Part shown: positions 7,669-16,225 of the stretch, piece after piece
How the letters are laid out: each line of letters starts with the position of its first letter
Position numbering within the stretch: position 1 is the first letter of the stretch
Assembly (NCBI GenBank): GCA_964527265.1
Contig: CAZGOM010000052.1
Coordinates: 1-31,710 of the forward strand
Length of the DNA stretch: 31,710 nucleotides
Reading direction: 5' to 3'
Origin: CAZGOM01 sp964527265
Lineage (GTDB): Bacteria; Planctomycetota; Phycisphaerae; Phycisphaerales; Phycisphaeraceae
Notes under the pieces: generated by a model
What the model was told of the DNA's origin: nothing
Database searches by the model: none
Seen by the model: the letters and a program-made list of their open reading frames with translations, nothing else
Program-made: the position numbers and the translations under genes

Positions 7669-8274
7669 ATGAACTTTCTGGCGCATCTTGTGTTGTGTGA
7701 ACGAACCCCCGAAAGCCGGTTGGGGAGCGTGTTGCCGGATTTGATGCGGGTGAAGGCGGGAGATGTGTGGCCGGAAGATGTGCGGCGCGCGGTGGACCAG
7801 CACAGGCGGGTGGACCGGGCGACGGACGGACATCCGGAGTTCATTGCGTGCCGGGAGGGATTGACGGGGGAACTGGGGCGGTATTCGGGGGTGTGCCTGG
7901 ATGTGTTTTTCGACCATGTGCTGTCGCGAAGATGGGGCGCGTATGTGGATGGGCGACGGGAGGCGTTTATTGCATCGGTTTATCAAGACCTTCAAGGTTT
8001 GAGCCCGGGCTTGCCGAGGCCAGTGGCAATGCCGCTGGAACGGATGGTGGAGGAGGATTGGCTGGGGGCTTATGCGAGCATCGGGGGGATGAGGCGGGTG
8101 TTTTCCCGGATGTCGGTGCGGCTGAGCGCGCGGTTTGAGCGGGTGGTGGAACTGGAGCCGATGGCGGACGTGCTGGAGCGGAGGTATGAGGAGGTGGAGC
8201 GGGCGTTTTGCAGGGTGTTTGAGGATGTGAGGGCGGGGGAAGAGCGATTGAAAGGTGAGCCGGGAGGGAAATGA
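7669..8274 (+). CDS. acpH: Acyl carrier protein phosphodiesterase-like protein
   Basis: 201 residues, HD-like fold, resembling AcpH, which removes the 4'-phosphopantetheine arm from holo-ACP. The diagnostic start MNFLAHLVL fixes ATG 7669. Next come SVLPDLMR, HRRVDRATDGHPEF, LDVFFDHVLSRRWGAY, and a C-terminal LERRYEEVERAF helix, in the E. coli order. It is divergent from the ClpP-like gene with a 55-base spacer and ends at a bidirectional terminator. AcpH-like proteins outside proteobacteria are not all biochemically tested, so the activity is inferred. Confidence 0.88.
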   Translation: MNFLAHLVLCERTPESRLGSVLPDLMRVKAGDVWPEDVRRAVDQHRRVDRATDGHPEFIACREGLTGELGRYSGVCLDVFFDHVLSRRWGAYVDGRREAFIASVYQDLQGLSPGLPRPVAMPLERMVEEDWLGAYASIGGMRRVFSRMSVRLSARFERVVELEPMADVLERRYEEVERAFCRVFEDVRAGEERLKGEPGGK

Positions 8275-8320
8275 AAACGCCGCGCCCCGAGCCCTTGCGG
8301 GCGCGAAAGCGCGGCGTTTT
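8274..8320. terminator. Bidirectional intrinsic terminator
   Basis: A perfect 12-bp inverted repeat, AAAACGCCGCGC (8274-8285) and GCGCGGCGTTTT (8309-8320), encloses a smaller hairpin with stem GCCC/GGGC. It has a T-run on both strands and lies between the convergent acpH-like and large glycosidase-like genes, so it can stop transcription from both sides. Confidence 0.88.
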
Positions 8321-8334
8321 GCTGAGGGTGAGGC

Positions 8335-11300
8335 TCAGTTGCTGACGGTGACGTCTTTGAGATAGATGTCTGGGCGGGCGGGGGGCTCCCAGGATTTGAC
8401 GTGGAGGACTTTTTCGGGGAGCTCAACGATGATTTTGCGGAGGGTGAGGGGGTAGTGAACGATGCCGTCCTTGTCGGATTTCCAATAGCTGTTGTCCGGG
8501 AGGCGCTGCTTGTCCTGGCCGGGGTACTGGCCTGGGAGGCCGAAGGAGACGTAGCGCCAGCCGTCGAAGTTGATGCGGCTGTTGCCTTTGGAGTCGTCGG
8601 TGTTCCAGTCGGCGGCCTTGGTGAGGGATTTCTCTGCGACCATTTCCTTGGGCATCCAGTCGAGCATCCAGGGGTTGATTTCGCCGGAGGCGGAGGAGCC
8701 GATGGAAGTCCAGCGCTGGCCGGAAGCGTCGGTGAGTTCGAAGATGACGCGGCCCCAGCCGGAATTGCCGTTGACCCAGACGCCGATGGATTTGGGTTGG
8801 CCCGGGACGGGAATGCCGTCGGCGTGCTGGAGTTCGCCATAAGCGGGCAGGGTGTCGGGGCCTTCGCCGGGAGCGCCGGCGGCGACGCGAATGGCGCCCT
8901 GGCGGCCCTCGAAGTCTTCAACGCCGGTGAAGGAGAAGTTCCCTTTTTTGCGGGGCGTCATGGGGTTGTAGGCTTCCAGTTCGGGGCTGCGTTCCTTGAC
9001 GACCGACCAGCCGTTCATGTTGGCCAGGGGGGCGATGATGGAAGGGTTTGCGCCGGGGCCGTCGGTGTAGACGGGTGTGCCGGGGGTGACGGCGGTGACT
9101 TCACCCGGACCAATGAGGAAGACGGGGGAATCGGAAGTGATGACGGTTTTGACATTGGGGGTCTGGATGCCCTGGTCGTCCATGAGCGTCCAGCCGGTGG
9201 CGGATGGGGAAGTGGCGGAGGTTTGGATGGTGACGGGGCGTTTACCGCGGAGCGTCCAGAGGGCGAGGACGTTTTGGCCGTCGGGGCGGGAGAATTCGAT
9301 GGCGTAGAGGGAGTCAGGGGTTTTCCAGACGCGCTTGAAGACCGCGCCGTCCAGGGCGAGGGTCATGTTGGAGAGGGCGACGTAGGCGGGCTTGATGTTG
9401 TTTTCCGGGTAAGCGCGGACGAAGGCGGCAGAGCCCCAGTTGGAGAAGTAGTAGCTGTTGCCGGTGTCTGTGAGGCCGCCGATGTGGATGAGGGGCTGCT
9501 CCCATGCCATGGCGTGGAGGACATGGCGGACGAAGTATTTGGCCTGGGTTTCGGAGGTGAGGTTGCCGGGGTTGTCGCCGGGATAGCCGACTTCGTAGCA
9601 CATGCGGACGGGTTTGTCTTTGTAGCCGTAATAGTCGAGCATCTGGCGGTCCATCCAGAGGGATGCATTGACGGCGACGGGGTCGGGGGGCTGAGTTTCA
9701 GGCGGGCGGGCGTAGGAACCGGGTTCATTGCCGGCGGAGTCGAAGAGCTCGGCGGGGAATTTATGGCGGTAGAGTGCTTCCTTCATGGGGAGAGGACCGT
9801 TGCCCAGCTTGATGTGGACGTCGGGGAACTCTTTGCGGGCGGCGGTGGTTGAATCGATGGCGAGCTTGTAGAGCTCATCGAAACGTTTTTGTTCTGTTTC
9901 GTTGAATTTATAGAGGGGGCGGCCGGTGAACATGTCGGGGATGCGGGTGGCCTGGGGACCGGAGACGACGTTCTCGTGGAACATGAGGGCGTTGCGGTTG
10001 CGCTTGGGGTCTTGTTCAAGATAGGACTTGAGTTGCTTGAGTTCAGGTTCGAGTTTGGCTTCGAAACCGGAGATCATGCCCCATTTGTCGCGTTGTTCCT
10101 GGGTGTATCGGGCCATGCCGAAGCGATAGCCGAGTTTGTAGAAGAGGGAGCCGGTGACATCGGGATCGGCGGAGGTGAAGTGTGTGCCGTTCCAGTCCCA
10201 GGCGCCCCAGGGGGCTTTGTCGCGGTATTTGCGGGTGTCTTCGGGGAGCTGGGCGAAGCTGGTGGTGCGGGTTAAAAGGAGCCGATTTTTGACGGAAAGA
10301 GAGATATTGATGTCGTAGTAGCCGAGTTTCGGTGGGGAAAGCGGAAGTGTGACTTTCGCGGTCTGGCCGGGAGCGACGGTGCCGGTGACCTGGGCCGCGC
10401 CTTGCTGGCCGCGCAGGTGGGTGAATGAGGCGGTGAGGGTGTAGGGCTGGGGCTCAGAGGTGATGTTGGTGAGGGAGATGTCAAAGGCGGGGGTCTTGGG
10501 GAGGACGAATGCGTGGCCGGCTTCATCGGAGGAGACGGTCATCTGGAGGGGGCTTTTCTCCAGGGTGATGGCGGCGATTTTGACGCCGCTGGAGGGGCCG
10601 ACGGGGCGGAACTGGTAGCGGGAGGGATCGGGGTAGTGGCGGACGAGTTTGACTTCCTTGGTGACTTCAATATCGATGTGATCGCTTTTGACGTCCTGGG
10701 CGAAGGCGTCATTCATGGGAACGATGACGTGGGAGAGGGAAGGCTTGCGGGGGACGTCGGCAGTAAAGTTTTTCTGTAAGACCTGGAGACCGGTTGCAGC
10801 GCCGTATTTGCCTGCGCGGAGAGTGACGGTGTTGGTGAAGCTTTCGTCATCGGAGGCGTAAGCGAGGATGTGCGCGGCGATGTAATCGGCTTTGGGCGCT
10901 TCCAGGAGAGTCATGCGGTCATCACCGATGATGTAGGGTCCGCCGTCATAGCCGGAGATGTAGGAAGAAGGGTCGCGCTTTTGATCGATCCAGCCGGCGT
11001 TTTTCAGGTTGAGCTGGTTTTTGGGGCCACTGATGAGATTGAAAGGAACAGCCTCTGAGGAGGGCTGTGGCGGGGTGGGGAATTGATCGTTGGCGAAGGG
11101 GGCGAGGTTGATGGGGACAAAGAGGGATCGGGCATCAAAAGGGGCGATGGCGATGTCCGCGAGGCGGTCGCCTGCGGGGAGTTCCAGAACGAGGCGGGCG
11201 GGTGTGTCCGACGGTGGACGGTTGAAGGTGTCGATCAGGCGGCCCTGGGCCCAGAAGGTGATGGTGTCGGGTGTGACGTCGATTCGGAAGGGAATGGGGC

Positions 11301-11796
11301 GGTCGGCCCAGGTTTGGGGCGCGAAGCCATCGCTTTGCATCCATTTGGCGGTTTTTTCGACACCAGGCCAGAAGTTGAGAGGGATGCGTTCCTTGCCGGT
11401 GAGCTCTTTGGTTTGAGCGTCAAAGCGGCGGGGGGCGACAGTGATGGCGCTGGCTCCTTCGGGGGTCTGGGTGCGGGTGAAGGAGACGGAGGCGAGACCG
11501 GGTTCCTTGGCGGAGCCGACGCCTGAGGGATCGAGATAGAAATTGACGGCGGGTGCGCCTTTTGCGCCCTGTGGGATGGGTTTGAACGTAAGTGTGCCGC
11601 TTACGGTATAGGAGGGGGAGCCGCCGTGGGGGAGAAGTATGCTGGCGACTTTGGATTCGGCGGTGATGAATGCGCCTTGCGTGGCTGTTTTACCAGCCAG
11701 GACAGTGGGCTGCGGGCTTAGAGCCGGGGCATCGGCGGCGAAGAGGAGAGCAGGGGAGAGAGCGAGAGCCAAGGCGAGAAGGAGTGTTTTATTCAT
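8335..11796 (-). CDS. Large secreted glycoside hydrolase-like protein
   Basis: 1153 residues with a signal peptide (core LLLALALALSPALLFA, cleavage near residue 20). Residues 30-230 look like a beta-sandwich; about 240-510 are beta-rich with repeated Ig-like strands (SLTNITSEPQPYTLTAS). Residues about 525-860 look like a TIM barrel of a clan-A type glycosidase: APWGAWDWNG, YKLGYRFGMARYT, MFHENVVSG, DVHIKLGNGP, CYEVGYPGDNPG and IHIGGLTDTGNSYYFSNWG. Acidic residues in the ENVV and YEVGY segments are possible catalytic ones. The C-terminal 200 residues resemble a jelly-roll carbohydrate-binding module (ISVWVNG-like strand near 1010, C-terminal IYLKDVTVSN). I cannot assign a GH family. It probably degrades or binds a plant or algal polysaccharide outside the cytoplasm, and lies downstream of a pseudopilin and a GntR regulator. 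Confidence 0.7.
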   Translation of the reverse strand: MNKTLLLALALALSPALLFAADAPALSPQPTVLAGKTATQGAFITAESKVASILLPHGGSPSYTVSGTLTFKPIPQGAKGAPAVNFYLDPSGVGSAKEPGLASVSFTRTQTPEGASAITVAPRRFDAQTKELTGKERIPLNFWPGVEKTAKWMQSDGFAPQTWADRPIPFRIDVTPDTITFWAQGRLIDTFNRPPSDTPARLVLELPAGDRLADIAIAPFDARSLFVPINLAPFANDQFPTPPQPSSEAVPFNLISGPKNQLNLKNAGWIDQKRDPSSYISGYDGGPYIIGDDRMTLLEAPKADYIAAHILAYASDDESFTNTVTLRAGKYGAATGLQVLQKNFTADVPRKPSLSHVIVPMNDAFAQDVKSDHIDIEVTKEVKLVRHYPDPSRYQFRPVGPSSGVKIAAITLEKSPLQMTVSSDEAGHAFVLPKTPAFDISLTNITSEPQPYTLTASFTHLRGQQGAAQVTGTVAPGQTAKVTLPLSPPKLGYYDINISLSVKNRLLLTRTTSFAQLPEDTRKYRDKAPWGAWDWNGTHFTSADPDVTGSLFYKLGYRFGMARYTQEQRDKWGMISGFEAKLEPELKQLKSYLEQDPKRNRNALMFHENVVSGPQATRIPDMFTGRPLYKFNETEQKRFDELYKLAIDSTTAARKEFPDVHIKLGNGPLPMKEALYRHKFPAELFDSAGNEPGSYARPPETQPPDPVAVNASLWMDRQMLDYYGYKDKPVRMCYEVGYPGDNPGNLTSETQAKYFVRHVLHAMAWEQPLIHIGGLTDTGNSYYFSNWGSAAFVRAYPENNIKPAYVALSNMTLALDGAVFKRVWKTPDSLYAIEFSRPDGQNVLALWTLRGKRPVTIQTSATSPSATGWTLMDDQGIQTPNVKTVITSDSPVFLIGPGEVTAVTPGTPVYTDGPGANPSIIAPLANMNGWSVVKERSPELEAYNPMTPRKKGNFSFTGVEDFEGRQGAIRVAAGAPGEGPDTLPAYGELQHADGIPVPGQPKSIGVWVNGNSGWGRVIFELTDASGQRWTSIGSSASGEINPWMLDWMPKEMVAEKSLTKAADWNTDDSKGNSRINFDGWRYVSFGLPGQYPGQDKQRLPDNSYWKSDKDGIVHYPLTLRKIIVELPEKVLHVKSWEPPARPDIYLKDVTVSN

Positions 11797-11869
11797 GAAG
11801 GACTTATGGATTGAAATAGAGGGTTAAAGAATCGATGGAACACGGAATCCCTGCGGAGACAGAGCGGGG

Positions 11870-12667
11870 TTATTGGCGGCCACGGTAGAAGTGGTCCAGA
11901 AGGAGGTTCTGGGGTTGAAGGCTTGAGGCATGCCCGTCGACCCAGAGGTAGTTGCCCGAACCGTTGTGCCAGGTGCCGGCCTGAGTTGGGCCGTTGAAGG
12001 GATTGTTGTGGTAGTCGTAGGAGGAACTGAGGATGCGGATCGACTCACCGACGACAAAGGTTTCGCTTTGTTTGGTGAGTTGTTTGGACTGAACGGGAGC
12101 CCAGGTCATGCGGCGGCCGGGCTGAGTGGCGAAAAAGTAGTAGTCGCCGGAGCCGAGGCCGGTGCGGGTGGTGTCAGAAGCGACGCTGCTGGAGGGGCTG
12201 GTGTTATGGGAGTAGGAGGTGGAGTTTTTGCCGCCCCAGGCGTTAGGGAAGTTATCGGAGGGGCATTGAAAGATGCCGTTTTTCTTGTTGCGGTTCTGGC
12301 GTGAGAGAGCATTGCCCAGGTATTGCCCGGGGATGGTATCGATGGCGAGATCCTGCTCGGTGTTATAGGGAAGTTCCATGTTTTTAGCGACGACGCGCGC
12401 CCACATGGGTTCGGCGGGCCAGATGGCAGCGTCGGCGGTATAGCCGGAGCCGTCGGGCCACCATTCGCGGTTGGCGTTGACGTAGTAGGCAAAGCCGATG
12501 CCGACCTGGCGGAGGTTTCCGAGGCAGACGCCGGAGCGTGCGGTTTCGCGCGCGGAGTTGAGCGAGGGGAGGAGCAACGCGATAAGAATGGCCATGATCG
12601 AAATGACGACGAGCATTTCGACGAGCGTGAAACCCCGGGAGAGAGATGCGTTGATGCTTCGCGGCAT
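11870..12667 (-). CDS. Type II secretion/type IV pilin-like pseudopilin with H-X9-DG tail
   Basis: 265 residues. The N-terminal class III leader is RGFTLVEMLVVISIMAIL: prepilin peptidase would cut after Gly12, Phe13 would be methylated, and Glu17 is the conserved +5 Glu. A hydrophobic helix runs to about residue 32. Next come SARETARSGVCLGNLRQVG and a globular beta-rich region. The C-terminal HNGSGNYLWVDGHAS fits the H-X9-DG motif of DUF1559-type proteins, which are numerous in planctomycetes and Lentisphaerae. It lies between the GntR regulator (67-base gap) and the glycosidase-like gene (73-base gap), all on one strand, so it probably belongs to the same carbohydrate operon. No secretion machinery gene is nearby. 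Confidence 0.92.
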   Translation of the reverse strand: MPRSINASLSRGFTLVEMLVVISIMAILIALLLPSLNSARETARSGVCLGNLRQVGIGFAYYVNANREWWPDGSGYTADAAIWPAEPMWARVVAKNMELPYNTEQDLAIDTIPGQYLGNALSRQNRNKKNGIFQCPSDNFPNAWGGKNSTSYSHNTSPSSSVASDTTRTGLGSGDYYFFATQPGRRMTWAPVQSKQLTKQSETFVVGESIRILSSSYDYHNNPFNGPTQAGTWHNGSGNYLWVDGHASSLQPQNLLLDHFYRGRQ

Positions 12668-12734
12668 GGTGGGCTCACAAGGTGAAAAAGGGGAGTTGAG
12701 GTGAAGAAAACAGAGCGACTCGAGAGATAGGGGC

Positions 12735-13808
12735 TTAAGGATGGTTGACTGACGAGGGCGTTGCCAGAGGGATGCAGGTTTTGCCCGGGCTCATGCGCGG
12801 GGCGATGACGTGGCGCACGACGCGCCCTGTGCGAATGGTTTCGACAATGGCTTCGACGGAGCGCTCGACACCGATTTCAGGTGGTGTGATGACGCGGTAA
12901 AGATCGCGGACGCCAAGGCGATCAGGGTCGGACGCGCCGATGGCCATGACGCTGACGCGGCTTGGGACGCGCCAATTGGCCTGCTCAAGGATGTGGATGA
13001 TGCGGCAGGCGCGAATGTCGCCCTCCACGAGGATGGCGGTGGGCTTGATGGGTGCGGCCTGGAGCTCATCAATGAGCGTGGGCTCATTTTCAATGAGGGC
13101 GATGGGGAGGAATCGGCAGGTTTCGGCGATGCCGGCGGCCTTGGTTTGCTCAGCAAAAGCGCGGGCGCACCAGTCGTAATACTGGGTGCCCAGGCGACTG
13201 AGGAACCAGATGTGCTTGTGCCCCATGGATTGAAGGAGGCTGATGGCCAGGGCGGCGGTGTCGTCGACGTTGTAGTGGATCCAACTTACGCCGGTGGGGC
13301 AGGGGGCATCGTAAAGCTCACCCAGGACGGCGGTGGGGATGCCGAGTGAAACGAGGCTGTTGACCAGGGAGAGGCGGGCAGCGCTCCAGATGAGGACGCC
13401 GTCCTGCTTGCGGGCCCATTGGATGATTTGTTCTTCTTGAGAGTGATCGAAGAAGCGCACGGCTAATTCGCAGCCATAACGGGCGAGGGCGTTTTGGAGA
13501 AGGAGGAATGAATCGTGAATGATGGTGAAGCGTTCTTTGGGGCCGATGGCGACCAGACCGACGGTGGTGACGGCAGTGTGGGCAGGCGCGGGAGTGGATT
13601 GGCTGACGTAGGTGCCTTTGCCGCGCTGTGCGGTGACGAGGCCGTCGGCCTGAAGGCGGTCAAGGGCTTGGCGGACGGTGCCCTGGGCAACGCCGTAGGT
13701 GGACATGAGTTCCTGCTGGGAGGGGAGGGGTGCTCCGGGGGCGAGATCTCCGCGGGTGATTTTTGTGCGGATGTCGTTGTGGATGAGTTGGTGTTTGGTG
13801 AGGGCCAT
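12735..13808 (-). CDS. GntR/LacI hybrid transcriptional regulator (AraR-like architecture)
   Basis: 357 residues. Residues 1-70 form a GntR winged helix (IRTKITRGDLAPGAPLPSQ, VAQGTVRQALDRLQADGLVTAQRGKGTYV). Residues about 80-350 form a periplasmic-binding-protein-like sugar sensor of LacI type (VGLVAIGPKE, WIHYNVDDTAALAISLL, GHKHIWFLSR, AILVEGDIRA, VSVMAIGASDPDRLG). This is the AraR layout: the effector is probably a sugar or oligosaccharide released by the neighbouring enzymes. It diverges from the PcRGLX/YetA-like gene across 77 bases that hold a promoter and a palindromic operator, so it likely represses that gene and perhaps itself. No clear ribosome site precedes its ATG. Confidence 0.9.
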   Translation of the reverse strand: MALTKHQLIHNDIRTKITRGDLAPGAPLPSQQELMSTYGVAQGTVRQALDRLQADGLVTAQRGKGTYVSQSTPAPAHTAVTTVGLVAIGPKERFTIIHDSFLLLQNALARYGCELAVRFFDHSQEEQIIQWARKQDGVLIWSAARLSLVNSLVSLGIPTAVLGELYDAPCPTGVSWIHYNVDDTAALAISLLQSMGHKHIWFLSRLGTQYYDWCARAFAEQTKAAGIAETCRFLPIALIENEPTLIDELQAAPIKPTAILVEGDIRACRIIHILEQANWRVPSRVSVMAIGASDPDRLGVRDLYRVITPPEIGVERSVEAIVETIRTGRVVRHVIAPRMSPGKTCIPLATPSSVNHP

Positions 13809-13823
13809 GTGTTTTTGATTTTT

Positions 13824-13852
13824 TGGACAGGCGAATAGAGTGAGCGTATAAC
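13824..13852 (+). promoter_or_regulatory. Sigma-70-like promoter of the PcRGLX/YetA-like gene
   Basis: The -35 TGGACA (13824-13829, 5/6 match to TTGACA) and -10 TATAAC (13847-13852, 5/6 match to TATAAT) are separated by 17 bases. The predicted start of transcription near 13859 falls inside the adjacent palindrome. A GGAG ribosome site (13875-13878) follows, seven bases before ATG 13886. Confidence 0.7.
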
Positions 13853-13854
13853 TA

Positions 13855-13869
13855 GTCTAAACATTAGAC
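13855..13869. promoter_or_regulatory. Palindromic operator, probably for the divergent GntR regulator
   Basis: Perfect inverted repeat GTCTAA-ACA-TTAGAC, two bases after the -10 box and covering the predicted start of transcription. This is a classical repressor position. It is the only strong dyad in the spacer, which supports its use by the adjacent GntR/LacI protein. Confidence 0.75.
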
Positions 13870-13885
13870 AGGTTGGAGTAAAGAG

Positions 13886-16171
13886 ATGAATCAACAAATG
13901 GATTTAAATCTTCACATGGGTGGTGCAGTTCGTGAAAATGAACCTGTTTCAGGGTCCGTAGCGATGGCTGAAGGAGCTGCGCGCAAAGGGAGCCGATTTG
14001 GGTTGATGGATGAAGCGGGGAGGGCGATACCTGTTCAGACTGGTGTTTTGGCACGCTGGCCGGATGGAAGCGCACGGTGGGTGCTGGTGGAGTTTCTGGC
14101 TGGTGGAGTGGAGGGGAAAGTAAAGAAGTACCAGTTGATATGGGGTGGTGATGTGGAGGCGGTGGGGCCACAAGAGAAGGTGAAGGTTAGAAAGGGAGAA
14201 AGGACTGGGTTGGAAACCGGCGGTTTTTTTGTGGGGGTGAAGCGTGCGGGTCAGACGGTGGAGATGCTCGCGCTGGGTGCGTGGAAATTAGATTGGGTAA
14301 TGACGGATGCGAGGGGCAAGCGGTTTAGCGCACGTGTGGAGAGCGTGGAGATTGAAAAAGAGAGCGGGGCGTTGCGAGGGACGATGGCGCTGGCGGGATC
14401 GTTTGTGGATGCGAAAGGTGTGCGCAGCTTTGGATGGCGGCTGCGGGCGTCGGTGTACGGGGGGCTTTCACTCGTGAAACTGGAGCCAATGATCACCCTG
14501 GACCCGGCGACAGGTGTGATGAACAAGATTCGGGAGATGAAACTGGCGCTTTCGCCGATGGATGGGGGAGAGATTCAGACAAGTGTTACGCGGCGCATGC
14601 AGGTGGATGATGAGCACTTTTTAGCCGAGGGGAAATTGAAGGCCGGACGTGTGCCGGGGCATGTGACGTTTGCTGTGGGAGATGAACGGGCGACTTTGGC
14701 GTTGAGGGATTTCTGGCAGCGTTGGCCCAAGGGGATGGGCGTGACGCAGGAAGCAGCCGAGGTGGAGCTGTTTCCGCGTTTTGAGGCAGGGCGATTTGAG
14801 CACATGGAGCCGTGGTACAAGTACCAGTATCTTTTTGATGGGTCGTGCTACCAGCTTAAAACGGGGCAAGCGCGGCGTTGGGAGATGTGGGTGGATTTGA
14901 GCGGGGGCGATGGCGAGGCGCTGGTGAAGCGGGTGGATGAGCCGCCGGTATTGCTGGCGGACCCGGCGCAGGCGATGGCGACGGGGGTGTGGGGGGATGG
15001 GCCCGCGGGCGGGGTGGATGAGGATTACGACGGGTGGGTGAAGGGGTTGTTCGAGGGTTTTTGCGCCAGCCAGCGGGATCAACGGGATTATGGCGAAATG
15101 AACTGGGGTGACTGGTTTGGCGAGCGCCATGTGAACTGGGGAAACAACGAATACGACACCGGATATGAATTGTTTTTCCAGGCGGCACGGCTGAATGATC
15201 CGGCGATGCACCGCATGGCGGATGCTGCGGCGCGTCATGCCTCGGAGGTGGATGTGGTCCACTTCACCAATGAGGAATTGAATGCGTCGTATGGCCCGCC
15301 TCCTAAGGGATTTGCGCCCCGGCCGGGGATGATGCATGAGCATTGCGTGGGGCATGTGGGCGGGTTTTATTCCACAGAGACGATCCGGCGTTTGTTTGTG
15401 AGTTTCAGCGTGGGCAAGAGCAAAAAGCCTTACTTGTGCCTGGACCCGTTTAACCTGGGGCATGTGTGGACACGGGGTATCGCGCGGCACTATTTCATGA
15501 CGGGCGAGCCGTGGTCGAAAAAGATCGCGCAATTGATGGGGGACAGTTTGGCGCGGCTGACGGAGGAGGGGGAGTATGCGTATTTTTCAAAGAGCGATCA
15601 TTCGGGCCGCGTGGCTGGGTGGACGCTGGAGGCGCTCTCAGGAGCGTATGAGATTGGCTATGACAAACGATATCTGAAGGCGATGCGCCATATCGTGGAT
15701 CTGAACCTTCAGGAACAGAATGCGAACTCCGGCGGTTGGCATTACACGTTGCCGTGGGGGCACTGTTTTTGCGAGGGCGTGAAGCATGTGGGAGAGGCGG
15801 TTTTTCTAACGGCGATACGAATCAATGGGCTGTATCGGTATTACGCGCTTACGGGGGATAAACGCATACCGACGGCGATCCAGCGGGCGGTGAAGCACTT
15901 GAACAATGATGCGTGGAAGGACGAACAGGCGGACTGGCGGTACACATCGTGCCCTGCCAGCACGATGAGCAACCGGCATGGCGATATTTTGAAGGCCGTG
16001 GCTGCGAGTGTGCTTTTGACGGGAGATGCCGAGCAGAAGCGGATTTTGTGCAAGGCGTGGGACGGGGCGAAGGCGAATCGAGGACTGAAGAAAGTTGCAG
16101 GCGGAGATGGGAAGATGTTCACGACGCGGCTGATCGGGTCGGCGCAGGTGGTGAAGGCGACATCTAAATGA
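13886..16171 (+). CDS. PcRGLX/YetA-like protein (PL26-type exo-rhamnogalacturonan lyase family)
   Basis: 761 residues with no signal peptide, so cytoplasmic. The N-terminal third is a beta-rich RIFT-barrel-like domain (EPVSGSVAMAEGAAR, PVQTGVLARWPDGSARWVLV, which is the family's 'W-x-DGS-x-RW' signature). The middle has WYKYQYLFDGSCYQLKTG. The C-terminal half is an alpha/alpha toroid with NWGDWFGERHVNWGNNEYDTG, DVVHFTNEEL, MHEHCVGHVGGFY, DPFNLGHVWTRGIARHY and NSGGWHYTLPWGHCFCEG. This matches the three-domain plan of fungal PcRGLX and Bacillus YetA. By analogy it may cleave rhamnogalacturonan-type or other uronate-containing oligosaccharides taken into the cell. It is divergent from and probably regulated by the GntR protein; no transporter is in the window. 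Confidence 0.8.
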   Translation: MNQQMDLNLHMGGAVRENEPVSGSVAMAEGAARKGSRFGLMDEAGRAIPVQTGVLARWPDGSARWVLVEFLAGGVEGKVKKYQLIWGGDVEAVGPQEKVKVRKGERTGLETGGFFVGVKRAGQTVEMLALGAWKLDWVMTDARGKRFSARVESVEIEKESGALRGTMALAGSFVDAKGVRSFGWRLRASVYGGLSLVKLEPMITLDPATGVMNKIREMKLALSPMDGGEIQTSVTRRMQVDDEHFLAEGKLKAGRVPGHVTFAVGDERATLALRDFWQRWPKGMGVTQEAAEVELFPRFEAGRFEHMEPWYKYQYLFDGSCYQLKTGQARRWEMWVDLSGGDGEALVKRVDEPPVLLADPAQAMATGVWGDGPAGGVDEDYDGWVKGLFEGFCASQRDQRDYGEMNWGDWFGERHVNWGNNEYDTGYELFFQAARLNDPAMHRMADAAARHASEVDVVHFTNEELNASYGPPPKGFAPRPGMMHEHCVGHVGGFYSTETIRRLFVSFSVGKSKKPYLCLDPFNLGHVWTRGIARHYFMTGEPWSKKIAQLMGDSLARLTEEGEYAYFSKSDHSGRVAGWTLEALSGAYEIGYDKRYLKAMRHIVDLNLQEQNANSGGWHYTLPWGHCFCEGVKHVGEAVFLTAIRINGLYRYYALTGDKRIPTAIQRAVKHLNNDAWKDEQADWRYTSCPASTMSNRHGDILKAVAASVLLTGDAEQKRILCKAWDGAKANRGLKKVAGGDGKMFTTRLIGSAQVVKATSK

Positions 16172-16225
16172 GAGGCCGAATGAGTGAAGGGGATGAGCCA
16201 AGCGAAGCCGTGTGGTCGGAGGCGT

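Noticed and set aside
8401..9852. 483-codon open frame on the plus strand opposite the glycosidase-like gene
   Set aside because: It is Gly/Val/Asp-rich, low in complexity, and is explained by the G-rich plus strand antisense to a real signal-peptide protein; no ribosome site or domain.
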